A stretch of DNA of 42,466 nucleotides from Candidatus Parcubacteria bacterium (GTDB taxonomy: Bacteria > Patescibacteriota > Patescibacteriia > Patescibacteriales > BM507): assembly GCA_002869265.1 (NCBI GenBank), contig PKTH01000025.1:1-42466 (forward strand). The letters are read 5' to 3'. Under the pieces are notes generated by a model. It did not search any database. It was given only the letters and a program-made list of their open reading frames with translations, and was not told where the DNA came from. This document shows, one piece after another, positions 17,053-25,027 of the stretch (position 1 is its first letter; each line of letters opens with the position of its first letter). The position numbers were made by a program, and so were the translations under genes.

Positions 17053-17065
17053 ATATTTATATTAC

Positions 17066-18952
17066 TTAATTATTATTATTATTTTCATTAGTAATAGGCA
17101 GGGTCACAATAAATTCTGTTCCAACTCCTTCTTCAGAGTTGCAAAGAATCTTACCACCATGTTTCTCTACAACATTTTTAACAATAAACAGTCCCAGTCC
17201 AGATCCTTCGGTCTGTAGTTTAATAACATTTGAAGCTCTAAAGAATTTTGAAAAAAGTTTCACTTGGTCTTCTTTTGGAATACCAACACCATTATCTTTA
17301 ACCCGTGCTTTTAAGAACTTGTCATCAACCTCAAGACTCAGAGAAAGCTTGCCGTGAGACTGAGTATACTTTACTGCATTTTCAAGCAGGTTTTGCAAAA
17401 CCATCGTCATCTTGGACTTGTCCATATATATATCAGGAACTTGGTCTGGTATACTTACTTCAAACTTCAGGTCAGCCTCAGCAATCTTTGGAGCAAGATT
17501 CATTGACACTTGTTCAAAAACTTCATGGAAGTTAGACATCTCAAACGAATAACCAAATCTACCTTCCTCAATTCTAGAAACATTCAACATGTCGTTTACC
17601 AGTATAATAATTCTTTCATTACTCTGGTAACCTTTAGTTAATATCTCATTTTGCTCTTCATTTAGAGCACCAGCATCACCATCTAGAATCATCTTAATTG
17701 ACCACTTGATAGCGGAAAGTGGTGTTCTCAATTGATGAGCAGCAATCGAAATAAACTCTGACTTTAATTTATCAATCATCTTTTCTCTGGTCAAGTTATA
17801 AAATATTTTCATAACTCCTAAATTCTCTTTATTGTCGCCCACAACAGGAGAAGTAGTAACCTTATATGTTTGCTCTCCATCGCCATTATTTATAACCACT
17901 TCTTCAATTGAATCATCATCAATCTTTAGCTCCTCGGCTATTTTTACGCTATATTCGTATTTAACCATTTTCTCAATATTCTTCATCGAATAATTTCCCT
18001 TTTTGGGGAATTTTTTCCCTAGCTTGGATTTATCAAAACCAAAAATATTCTCCGCTGCTGGGTTGAATAGTGATATTTTGTCCTCTGTGTCTAAAACAAT
18101 TATTGGATCAACAAAGTTAGCAATAATTGCATCAATCTTTTCTTTCTCTAGTTGGGTCTTTTGTTCAGCAACCTTTAAATCACGAAAGGCTCTGATTTGA
18201 GATTTTTGAGCAGTTTCCAATTCTTTAAGCTTTTTGTCTAGCTTATCATTCATTATAATAAGCTCCTTATCTCTTTCTAGTAAAAGACCTGATGTTTTAT
18301 CAAAATCACTCATTTTGTCTGCTCTCATTTTTATCTCATCATCTAGCTTGTCAGATTTTTCTAGAAGCTCCTTTTCTTTAGAAAAAACTGTCTGGGCCCC
18401 GATGCCTGCTAAAAATGAAAACATTAAATAAAAGAAAGACACTGTTAGTGTTTTTGTGGTAAAGGTCCCAAAATCAAAATCATCCAAATTAACAGTTGCT
18501 GGCAAAATATATAAATTTTGTAAAAAATAAACCAATAGGATTAGTAGTCCGGATAAAAAAGAAAAGAAAAGAGAGCCTAAAATACCGAAGATAAAAGAAG
18601 CTGAAAGAATAGAGAAAAAGAAAAATAAATATGGGATAAAATCAAAAGAGCCCACAAGATAAGTGATGAGAACAAAAATACAAATTTCAATAACTAACTG
18701 GGCAATGCTAAGAATATTTATTTTTGTTAAATCTGGTTTTTTTTCTATTTTTAGAGAAAGAATGGAAAATATCTTATTTAGGAAAAGTGAGCCTAAAAAA
18801 ATAAGCAAAAGAAAAGAGAGCTTAAAAGACTCACCAAGGTTTTCAAAATTATAAGCGGAATAACCAACCAAAAATAGTCCTATAACATAAAACCACCTAG
18901 CTTTAATAATAAAGAGGTTAATGTCTATTTTTCTTTTTATCGTTACATTCAT
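17066..18952 (-). CDS. Membrane sensor histidine kinase with PAS domain
   Basis: 628 residues. About six hydrophobic helices occupy residues 12-195 (starting LFIIKARWFYVIGLFLVGYSA), with short loops and no large periplasmic domain. A coiled coil rich in Lys/Glu/Asp follows (about 195-265), then a PAS domain (about 265-385: IIANFVDPIIVLDTEDKISLFNPAAENIFGF), a HisKA domain with the phospho-acceptor His near residue 406 (FISIAAHQLRTPL), and a HATPase domain with N-box (NLLENAVKYT), G1 (KDNGVGIP) and G2 (GSGLGLFIVK). All catalytic motifs are intact. The signal is unknown. It is the first gene of a two-gene unit with the double-receiver protein; an extended -10 promoter lies 42 bp upstream. Confidence 0.93.
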   Translation of the reverse strand: MNVTIKRKIDINLFIIKARWFYVIGLFLVGYSAYNFENLGESFKLSFLLLIFLGSLFLNKIFSILSLKIEKKPDLTKINILSIAQLVIEICIFVLITYLVGSFDFIPYLFFFFSILSASFIFGILGSLFFSFLSGLLILLVYFLQNLYILPATVNLDDFDFGTFTTKTLTVSFFYLMFSFLAGIGAQTVFSKEKELLEKSDKLDDEIKMRADKMSDFDKTSGLLLERDKELIIMNDKLDKKLKELETAQKSQIRAFRDLKVAEQKTQLEKEKIDAIIANFVDPIIVLDTEDKISLFNPAAENIFGFDKSKLGKKFPKKGNYSMKNIEKMVKYEYSVKIAEELKIDDDSIEEVVINNGDGEQTYKVTTSPVVGDNKENLGVMKIFYNLTREKMIDKLKSEFISIAAHQLRTPLSAIKWSIKMILDGDAGALNEEQNEILTKGYQSNERIIILVNDMLNVSRIEEGRFGYSFEMSNFHEVFEQVSMNLAPKIAEADLKFEVSIPDQVPDIYMDKSKMTMVLQNLLENAVKYTQSHGKLSLSLEVDDKFLKARVKDNGVGIPKEDQVKLFSKFFRASNVIKLQTEGSGLGLFIVKNVVEKHGGKILCNSEEGVGTEFIVTLPITNENNNNN

Positions 18953-18993
18953 TGCTTATTTCTTTTCGATAAAACTTTATTTTGTATTGTATT

Positions 18994-19002
18994 ATTATAC
19001 CA
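18994..19002 (-). promoter_or_regulatory. Extended -10 promoter of the histidine kinase unit
   Basis: Minus strand TGGTATAAT, a consensus extended -10, 41 bp before the ATG at 18952. The -35 region (TTACAT, 16 bp upstream) is weak. Confidence 0.6.
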
Positions 19003-19023
19003 AAATTAGTAAATTATGTAAAA

Positions 19024-19050
19024 AAAATCACCCCGTAAAGAGGTGACTTT
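19024..19050 (-). terminator. Terminator of the ileS-to-NIF3 operon
   Basis: On the minus strand AAAGTCACC pairs with GGTGATTTT (TCACC 19028-19032 with GGTGA 19042-19046, plus outer A-T pairs), followed by a seven-base T run. It lies 11 bp after the NIF3-like stop. Confidence 0.85.
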
Positions 19051-19061
19051 TAATATACAAT

Positions 19062-20009
19062 CTACTTAATTCTTTTTATTCTACTTAGTCCGCTTATAGT
19101 GACCACTTCTACCCCCTTTTTCTCAATTTCGTCCAAAAACAGATTCATGCCCAGGGAGTCTGAAGACATGTGTCCCAAGATTACAACATTGATATGATAT
19201 TTTTCAGCTTCTTTTCTGTATTCTTCTCCCATGTGCATACTAAGAATAGTCCCTACCCCTGCCTGGGCCATTTTCTCATAAATCTCTTTTGAACCACTTG
19301 TCCCTCCTGTAAATTCTGTTACAGCTACTTTCCCACATTTATTTTCCGGGCCTCCGTTGAATAGTCTAGGCCCTGCGCTCTGTTTTTCACCTTCTACATA
19401 TTCTGGGATCTTCTTGAGCATATTCAAAATGTCTTCTACGTATTCAGGTTTTTCTTTTTCTAACTTTTTAATAAGAAAATCAGCCCCTAAATTATCCGCA
19501 ATGGTGTGAGTGCACATATAATCTATTTTCAATAGTCTGGCAGCATCAACTCCTCTATTGTGATTCACCGGCGCTAAACCTCGACTAACTTCGGCCACCC
19601 TTCTTTTCATTAATGACTCAGCTATATTAATTGGCACTCCATAACCCGCCAAGACATCTGCTTGAAGATGCATAACATCAGAAAGGTCAGCCAAGGCGGC
19701 CCCTTCTGGGTGGTGAGCAATCACCAAATCCACATCGCCCAACTTATCAGCCAATAAAATTTCTGGAGTTTCCATATCTATCCCCACTAAAACTTTTTTT
19801 ACTTTTTTCTTATTATTATCTACGAGAATTCTAGTATCAGAATACGGGTTAATAAGTTTTTCTGTGTCAAAAGAAGCTTTTTCTTCTTTGCTTAATTTTT
19901 GATATTTCTCTTTTACACGAGTAAGGCTTTTTTTGACATGTTCTGCTCCTCTTAGGTCGCTTTTTATACCTAGTTTAACGGACAGTTCATATATTTCTTT
20001 TGTTGTCAT
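19062..20009 (-). CDS. NIF3-like metal-binding protein
   Basis: 315 residues. The centre resembles the NIF3/DUF34 family: VKKVLVGIDMETPEILLADKLGDVDLVIAHHPEG carries the HH metal-binding pair, and the C-terminal ILGHMSSDSLGMNLFLDEIEKKGVEVV carries the second His plus surrounding residues, as in the usual ..GH...E..G...L. motif. The first about 60 residues are a charged helical extension unlike short NIF3 proteins. The molecular role of the family is unsettled (a dinuclear metal hydrolase fold, sometimes named GTP cyclohydrolase I type 2 without firm proof). It is the last gene of the operon and starts one base after the preceding membrane protein gene. Confidence 0.75.
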   Translation of the reverse strand: MTTKEIYELSVKLGIKSDLRGAEHVKKSLTRVKEKYQKLSKEEKASFDTEKLINPYSDTRILVDNNKKKVKKVLVGIDMETPEILLADKLGDVDLVIAHHPEGAALADLSDVMHLQADVLAGYGVPINIAESLMKRRVAEVSRGLAPVNHNRGVDAARLLKIDYMCTHTIADNLGADFLIKKLEKEKPEYVEDILNMLKKIPEYVEGEKQSAGPRLFNGGPENKCGKVAVTEFTGGTSGSKEIYEKMAQAGVGTILSMHMGEEYRKEAEKYHINVVILGHMSSDSLGMNLFLDEIEKKGVEVVTISGLSRIKRIK

Positions 20010-20010
20010 A

Positions 20011-20544
20011 TTATTTTTCTTTTTTAATTATTTTCTCCTTGGGGTTTTTTAAATATTTAATTGATACTATTTTTAAGATAATAATAGGTAGCAAAATCAA
20101 TGGTGAGTACATTATTGCATCATCCAAGACACAATAATCACTGCAAGATGACTCTTTGTATTTAAAGAAAAAAATTATCCCAGCCAAGTATGTAAGCAAC
20201 ATAAGACTATAAAGGAAAACAACTAAACGATAGAACCTTTCCCATATTATAATTTTCTTTTTGCTCTTGTAAAGCAGAGCAGATCCACCCAGCAATAAAA
20301 GAATTAAGCCGTTAATAAATATTGCGAACATTGTTGCTAAAACCATAACGACCTGTCCGGGGTCAACACTACAAAGAGCTGTTGCTGTATTGAATTCCGT
20401 GAAATTAGATTGTATCAATATATCATCAATAGGAAATTCTTCTCCTTGCCAAGACTCAGACTCCGGAAGAGCCACCTTGGCTGAAAGGCTTGAAGTAAAA
20501 AGTAAAAATAAAAATACAATACTCGCAAATAATCTTTTTTTCAT
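20011..20544 (-). CDS. Membrane protein of unknown function, downstream of htpX
   Basis: 177 residues. An N-terminal signal peptide (residues 1-22, ending LSA) precedes a short extracytoplasmic segment (PESESWQGEEFPIDDILIQSN). Three hydrophobic helices follow, at about 65-92, 103-128 and 143-163, and then a Lys-rich cytoplasmic tail (NPKEKIIKKEK). Four cysteines are visible, including a CSDYC pair between helices 2 and 3. No family is recognised, although the architecture of a signal peptide followed by paired helices resembles the pilin-like genes at 1-1379 superficially. It sits in the lemA-htpX segment with gaps of 1-3 bases. Confidence 0.65.
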   Translation of the reverse strand: MKKRLFASIVFLFLLFTSSLSAKVALPESESWQGEEFPIDDILIQSNFTEFNTATALCSVDPGQVVMVLATMFAIFINGLILLLLGGSALLYKSKKKIIIWERFYRLVVFLYSLMLLTYLAGIIFFFKYKESSCSDYCVLDDAIMYSPLILLPIIILKIVSIKYLKNPKEKIIKKEK

Positions 20545-20547
20545 AAA

Positions 20548-21465
20548 CTAATTTAATTCCAGACCCCTGAGAGCGGCGACCCTCTCCTCTATTGGTGGAT
20601 GGGTCATAAAAGCTTTTGCAAAAAATCCCTTTTTCTTCCCTACTGCATCTTTTTTAAAAGGGCTCGATATATAGAGATGAGCCGTTGCCCTATTGGCTAC
20701 TTCTAGTTTTTCGGTATCGCCTGATATTTTCTCAAGCGCTCTAGCTAGACCCTCTGGGTATCTGGTCAAAAGTGCCGCGTCGGCATCAGCCAAAAATTCC
20801 CTTTTTCTTGATATAGAAAATTGCATAATATATGCAAAGAACGGAGCTAAAATAGAAAGGACAATTGCAACAATCATCATAATTTGCTCAAGGCCATTAC
20901 TTTTACTTGAGCTTCTCCTATTACCTCCATAGAATGTCCAACGCCTGAAGAAATCTGCCAAGAGAACAACAACACCAACCAGCACTGTAACTATGGTCGC
21001 TATCAAAATATCCCTATTGCCAATATGAGAAAGTTCATGAGCAATAACACCCTCCAATTCAGATTTTTCTAGCTTTTGAATAATCCCCGTGGTCAAAGCA
21101 ATCACTGCATGCTCCGGGTCACGTCCTGTAGCAAAAGCGTTTGGGGCTGAATCGTTAATTATATATATTTTAGGCAAAGGAAGTCCAGCCGTTATACAAA
21201 GATTTTCAACAAGCCGATATATCTCTTTGTTACTTTCAAAACTAATTTCGTGAGCTCCACTCATGGCCAAGACCATTTTATCTGAATACCAATAAGAAAA
21301 AAAGCTGGAAAATATACTAAAACCAACAGCAAAAAACAAAATTCCCTGTGAGTCCATCGCTACAGAAAAAACATAACCCACCAGTATTATAAAAACAAAA
21401 AAACCGCTCAGCAGAAACCAAGTTTTTCTTTTGTTTAAATCTGAATGTGTATATAAGGAAGCCAT
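20548..21465 (-). CDS. htpX: M48 family zinc metalloprotease HtpX
   Basis: A 305-residue membrane protease acting in envelope protein quality control. The zinc motif HELSH is at residues 143-147, and the downstream Glu ligand is in SISRKREFLADADAA near residue 215. Two N-terminal helices (16-36 and 40-60) and two further helices after the active site (about 155-172 and 195-218) match the usual HtpX topology. The SAPNAFATG substrate-edge motif precedes the zinc site. The C-terminal THPPIEERVAALRGLE is also typical. Its grouping with lemA, here separated by one unknown gene, is a common bacterial arrangement. The stop is TAG. Confidence 0.95.
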   Translation of the reverse strand: MASLYTHSDLNKRKTWFLLSGFFVFIILVGYVFSVAMDSQGILFFAVGFSIFSSFFSYWYSDKMVLAMSGAHEISFESNKEIYRLVENLCITAGLPLPKIYIINDSAPNAFATGRDPEHAVIALTTGIIQKLEKSELEGVIAHELSHIGNRDILIATIVTVLVGVVVLLADFFRRWTFYGGNRRSSSKSNGLEQIMMIVAIVLSILAPFFAYIMQFSISRKREFLADADAALLTRYPEGLARALEKISGDTEKLEVANRATAHLYISSPFKKDAVGKKKGFFAKAFMTHPPIEERVAALRGLELN

Positions 21466-21466
21466 A

Positions 21467-22228
21467 TTATTTAATACAAGCCCCGTTTTTGCAACCCTCT
21501 GGGCATTGATAAAATTTTACCCCAGAGCTTGTTTGTTTATTATCAGAGTGGACTGGACAACTTTTTTCTAAAACATTGTCACAGGTGTTATCACAATCGT
21601 CATAGATCTTCTTGCCAGCTATCATTATGTACCCTTGTTCAAATATATTGTTTGTGGGGTCAGAATCTACACATTTATAAACATCCCCTCTTGTGCTTGG
21701 GTCATAAGCAACATTCACATCCCTAAAGTATTTCTTTCCAGCCTTGGGATTAAAAATATCAGAAGATTCATATACCGTTCCGCCCACGCTTATATCTATT
21801 CTATAATCAAAGTCTGGATTTAATCCTTCAAAGATACATTTTTTATCTTCAATATTTTTTTCTAAAATGTTCTTAGAAGCTCCGGTCTCATCTCTATCCA
21901 TAAATACAAGGCCACAGTTTACTTTGTCTAATATATTTCTGTCCAACGACCCAACACTAATAGAAATAGAAAAGGTATCTTGGTCACTTTGGTTTACAAT
22001 AGAAAATTCATTTAAAAGAGACCGACTATAGTTATCACCACAGGTTTTATTAAAACCAGAATCAATATCTTCCAGCCCCATATAATCGATTAGGTCATTT
22101 GCGGATCGGTAAATAGCATAACTGACAGAAAACATTATTATATTCCCAATGATTACAAAAATTGAAAATATTATTAAGGCTTTTCTAATTGCTTTGTAAT
22201 TTATACAAATCTTCTTCTTTTTAATCAT
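21467..22228 (-). CDS. Single-pass exported protein with cysteine-rich end
   Basis: 253 residues, family not recognised. A basic N-terminus (MIKKKKICINYKAIRK) is followed by one membrane helix (about 17-42) and a presumably extracytoplasmic domain. That domain contains a beta-rich middle resembling an Ig- or fibronectin-like fold (FSISISVGSL, FDYRIDISVGGTVYES) and a C-terminal segment of about 60 residues with eight or more Cys (CDNTCDNVLEKSC, QCPEGCKNGAC). The Cys spacing suggests disulfides outside the cell. It lies between lemA and htpX with one-base gaps on both sides, so it is co-translated with them and may be a client or partner in envelope maintenance. Confidence 0.65.
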   Translation of the reverse strand: MIKKKKICINYKAIRKALIIFSIFVIIGNIIMFSVSYAIYRSANDLIDYMGLEDIDSGFNKTCGDNYSRSLLNEFSIVNQSDQDTFSISISVGSLDRNILDKVNCGLVFMDRDETGASKNILEKNIEDKKCIFEGLNPDFDYRIDISVGGTVYESSDIFNPKAGKKYFRDVNVAYDPSTRGDVYKCVDSDPTNNIFEQGYIMIAGKKIYDDCDNTCDNVLEKSCPVHSDNKQTSSGVKFYQCPEGCKNGACIK

Positions 22229-22229
22229 T

Positions 22230-22796
22230 TTAGAACTTTACTTTTACATTCTCTTTTTCTTCTTCGTTTTCAATTTCAAAGAAATCTCTAGCAGTAAAGC
22301 CTAATTGTTTGGCTATTAGGTTTGTAGGGAACATCTCAATCTTTGTGTTAAAGTCTCTAACGTTTGTGTTATAAAATCTTCTTGATGCTTGTATTTTATT
22401 TTCTGTGTCAGATAATTCTTGCTGCAATTCAAGAAAGTTTTGATTTGCCTTAAGGTCAGGATAGCTCTCAGACAAAGCGAAAATACTTTTCAGAGTTCCA
22501 GAAAGCATATTCTCAGCTTCACCCTGCGCCTTTGCGTCTCCGCTTTCTTGTGCTCGCATGGCAGAGTTTCTAGCCTCAACTACTCTTTCTAGGGTTTCTT
22601 TTTCATGACTAGCATAGCCTTTCACTACTTCAATCAAATTTGGAATCAAATCATAACGACGTTTTAGCTGAACATCGATATCACTCCAAGCCTCTTCTAC
22701 TCTGTTTTTTAATCTAACTAATCCGTTGTACATCGCTATGACATAGCCTACCAAAAAGACTATGACACCCAGCACAACCCATAAAATAATATCCAT
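22230..22796 (-). CDS. lemA: LemA family protein
   Basis: 188 residues, normal for LemA. An N-terminal membrane helix (about 3-24) is followed by the LemA core: YNGLVRLKNRVEEAWSDIDVQLKRRYDLIPNLIEVVKGYASHE near 25-68, the best-known signature, then a helical bundle including LSDTENKIQASRRFYNTNVRDFNTKIEMFP and the C-terminal ENEEEKENVKVKF. The function is unclear in general; it is a membrane-anchored helical protein frequently paired with HtpX, as here. It starts 32 bp after the PP-loop gene. Confidence 0.95.
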   Translation of the reverse strand: MDIILWVVLGVIVFLVGYVIAMYNGLVRLKNRVEEAWSDIDVQLKRRYDLIPNLIEVVKGYASHEKETLERVVEARNSAMRAQESGDAKAQGEAENMLSGTLKSIFALSESYPDLKANQNFLELQQELSDTENKIQASRRFYNTNVRDFNTKIEMFPTNLIAKQLGFTARDFFEIENEEEKENVKVKF

Positions 22797-22828
22797 TTGT
22801 TTATATTGCCTTACGGCTTAATTTTTAT

Positions 22829-23815
22829 TTATTTCAAGATTACTGAAATCTTTTGTCCTCTCACTTTAGTAGCAAAATACCCTGTCATCATTGCGGCTTT
22901 TTCTATTACTGCATCCTTGTTTTCGGGATATTTGTCTAAGTCCATTTCCTTAGGAATATCTAATTCTATTTTAACAAATTTTTTAAATTTTGTATTTCTT
23001 TTATCCCTGACTAAAACCAAGGGTCCTGTCTCAAGTTCCAGATCAAATATTAAGTCTTTGTCGTTAGCTAGCTTCTCTATTTTTTCGTTATCTTCGCTAT
23101 TTCTTCCAACTACAATCATTATATCATCAGCCCAAAATACTCTCCCCGCTCTCAAAAAATCAACATCATTATTGTTGGCATCTGGCCATTTTTCTAATAA
23201 TACCCTTAATTTATTAGAGTATTCTGAATAAGTAAGAATACACCCTCCCCCTGGAGCTGGATATTCTTTTATGTCATATTTTTTTGCTAATGCAAATTGC
23301 CTTTCCCTGTTTCTCCCCTGTATGTCAAATAGTTTTTCTCTGTTAACTAATCCTTCTTTTTCCATCCTAGTTTCTGGAAGCAACTTAGCAGAAAGTGGTC
23401 TCAAAAGAAAACCCTCATACTCCCCATATTTCTCAACAAGATTTAGAGCACTTTTGTTTTGTGATTTTGGTCTTTGCCCCAAGACTTCTCCGGTTGCTAT
23501 AAAATCGAAACCTTCTTTTTTCATCAGCTCTAAAGATTTTCTAACCATCAGGCCGTGACAATCGATGCAAGGGTTCATGTTTTTCCCGTAGCCGTGTTTA
23601 GGTTTTTTTACCATTTCGAGATGATCTTTCATAAAGTCATATTCTATCAATTCGACTCCAATTTTCTTGGCAGACTCTCGTGATTGCTCTGCATTAAAAA
23701 AAGAACTAACAAATGTTAAGGCCTTAACCTCTATCCCCTGCTCCATTAATACTTTTGCAGCCAACATAGAATCCAACCCTCCCGACATTAGAACCAAGGC
23801 TTTAACTTTTTTCAT
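22829..23815 (-). CDS. PP-loop ATP pyrophosphatase, tRNA-thiolation-like (ThiI/MnmA superfamily)
   Basis: 328 residues. The PP-loop SGGLDS lies at residues 11-16 and gives adenylating activity on a nucleobase or other substrate. A likely catalytic CIDCH pair lies near residue 84, followed by FIATGEVLGQRPKSQNK and LLRPLSAKLLPET. The segment ending PAPGGGCILTY.EYSNKL is typical of the larger ThiI/MnmA-like clade in thermophiles and Patescibacteria annotated as 'tRNA 4-thiouridine' or 'thiouridylase' proteins. It is shorter than true MnmA and lacks the THUMP domain of ThiI. A C-terminal domain of about 110 residues follows (RAGRVFWADDIMIVVGRN). The role in tRNA sulfur modification is inferred from the family. 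Confidence 0.7.
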   Translation of the reverse strand: MKKVKALVLMSGGLDSMLAAKVLMEQGIEVKALTFVSSFFNAEQSRESAKKIGVELIEYDFMKDHLEMVKKPKHGYGKNMNPCIDCHGLMVRKSLELMKKEGFDFIATGEVLGQRPKSQNKSALNLVEKYGEYEGFLLRPLSAKLLPETRMEKEGLVNREKLFDIQGRNRERQFALAKKYDIKEYPAPGGGCILTYSEYSNKLRVLLEKWPDANNNDVDFLRAGRVFWADDIMIVVGRNSEDNEKIEKLANDKDLIFDLELETGPLVLVRDKRNTKFKKFVKIELDIPKEMDLDKYPENKDAVIEKAAMMTGYFATKVRGQKISVILK

Positions 23816-23821
23816 AATTAT

Positions 23822-25018
23822 TTATTCTACAACTCTAATTAATTCTTCTAAACTAATTTCTCCTGAAACAAGTTTGTCCAAAGCAGCGTCTTGCAATGTT
23901 TTCATTCCTTCGCTTATTGCCAATTTATTAATCTGCTCGTCAGAAGGCTTCAATAAAATTGCCTCTTCAATAACTTTTGTAACTGGCAAGACTTCGTGAA
24001 TTCCGATTCTCCCCTTTACTCCTTTGTTGTTACAAGAACTACAACCCTCTGCTCTATAATACGTAATATCTTTTGGTAAACCTTTACTTTCTAAAAATTC
24101 TGGTGGATATTCTGTTGGGGTTTTACATTCATCACAAAGTTTTCTAACCAATCTTTGTCCGGTCACAAACTTCAGAGCAGATGAAAGCATAAACGGCTCA
24201 ATGCCCATGTTAATTAAACGGACAATAGCGCCCGCTGCATTATTAGTATGAATTGTTGCTAAAACTAAATGACCAGTAATTGAAGCTTGCACTGCAATTT
24301 TGGCAGTTTCTCTATCACGAATCTCACCAACCATTAATATGTCCGGATCTTGTCTCAATAAATATCTTAGACCTTCAGCAAAATCCAGTCCTATCTTAGG
24401 GTTTACTTCAGTTTGTCTGACCATGTCCATTTTTCTTTCAACCGGATCTTCAAGGGTGGAAAGAACCCTGTCTGGATCATTTAGTTTGTTTAGAATTGTA
24501 AAAAGGGTTGTTGATTTACCAGAACCAGTAGGACCGGTTACTAAAACTAAACCATTTGGTTTGTGAGTCATTGATTCAAGCATGCCAAGTTGCCCTTCAG
24601 AAAATCCAAGATCAGAATAAGAAGCAAAACGTCCTTTGGTTTCCAAAACACGCATTACGCAAACCTGCCCGGCACTTGTTGGAAATATAGAAATTCTCAA
24701 ATCAACATAATGATCTTTGTTCATTCTGTTGGGATAGAAACGAAAGTTCCCCTCCTGTGGTTTCGCGGGCCCGGTTAAATCAAGATCAGCCATAACCTTA
24801 ATTCTCGAAAGAATTGATTTATAGAGAGATAGGTCACATTCGTAAAAACTATTCATCGAACCATCTATACGAAATCTAGTAATCATTTTTGATTCCTGTG
24901 GTTCAAAGTGAATATCAGAAGCCTTGGCCTCAATTGAGGCTCTAATAATATTGTCTACAATTTTTATCACATCCTCACTAATAGCGGGTGCTTGTTCATT
25001 GTTCTCCTTGTTTAACAT
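23822..25018 (-). CDS. Short PilB/GspE-type secretion ATPase
   Basis: 398 residues, shorter than PilB (about 560) because the N-terminal MshEN-type domains are absent. The N2-like domain occupies about 15-125 (ASDIHFEPQE..., the standard entry motif), followed by Walker A GPTGSGKST (162-170), an Asp box (LEDPVERK), Walker B LMVGEIRD, the His box TGHLVLATIHTNNA, and a four-Cys zinc site (CDEC...CSSC). All catalytic residues are present, so it should power a type IV pilus or related system. The start is 9 bp after ileS, with no upstream coding missing. No pilin, PilC or PilM genes are in this operon. A PilT-like role is less likely because the zinc site and LEDP/E box are PilB-like. Confidence 0.85.
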   Translation of the reverse strand: MLNKENNEQAPAISEDVIKIVDNIIRASIEAKASDIHFEPQESKMITRFRIDGSMNSFYECDLSLYKSILSRIKVMADLDLTGPAKPQEGNFRFYPNRMNKDHYVDLRISIFPTSAGQVCVMRVLETKGRFASYSDLGFSEGQLGMLESMTHKPNGLVLVTGPTGSGKSTTLFTILNKLNDPDRVLSTLEDPVERKMDMVRQTEVNPKIGLDFAEGLRYLLRQDPDILMVGEIRDRETAKIAVQASITGHLVLATIHTNNAAGAIVRLINMGIEPFMLSSALKFVTGQRLVRKLCDECKTPTEYPPEFLESKGLPKDITYYRAEGCSSCNNKGVKGRIGIHEVLPVTKVIEEAILLKPSDEQINKLAISEGMKTLQDAALDKLVSGEISLEELIRVVE

Positions 25019-25027
25019 TTATTTATA

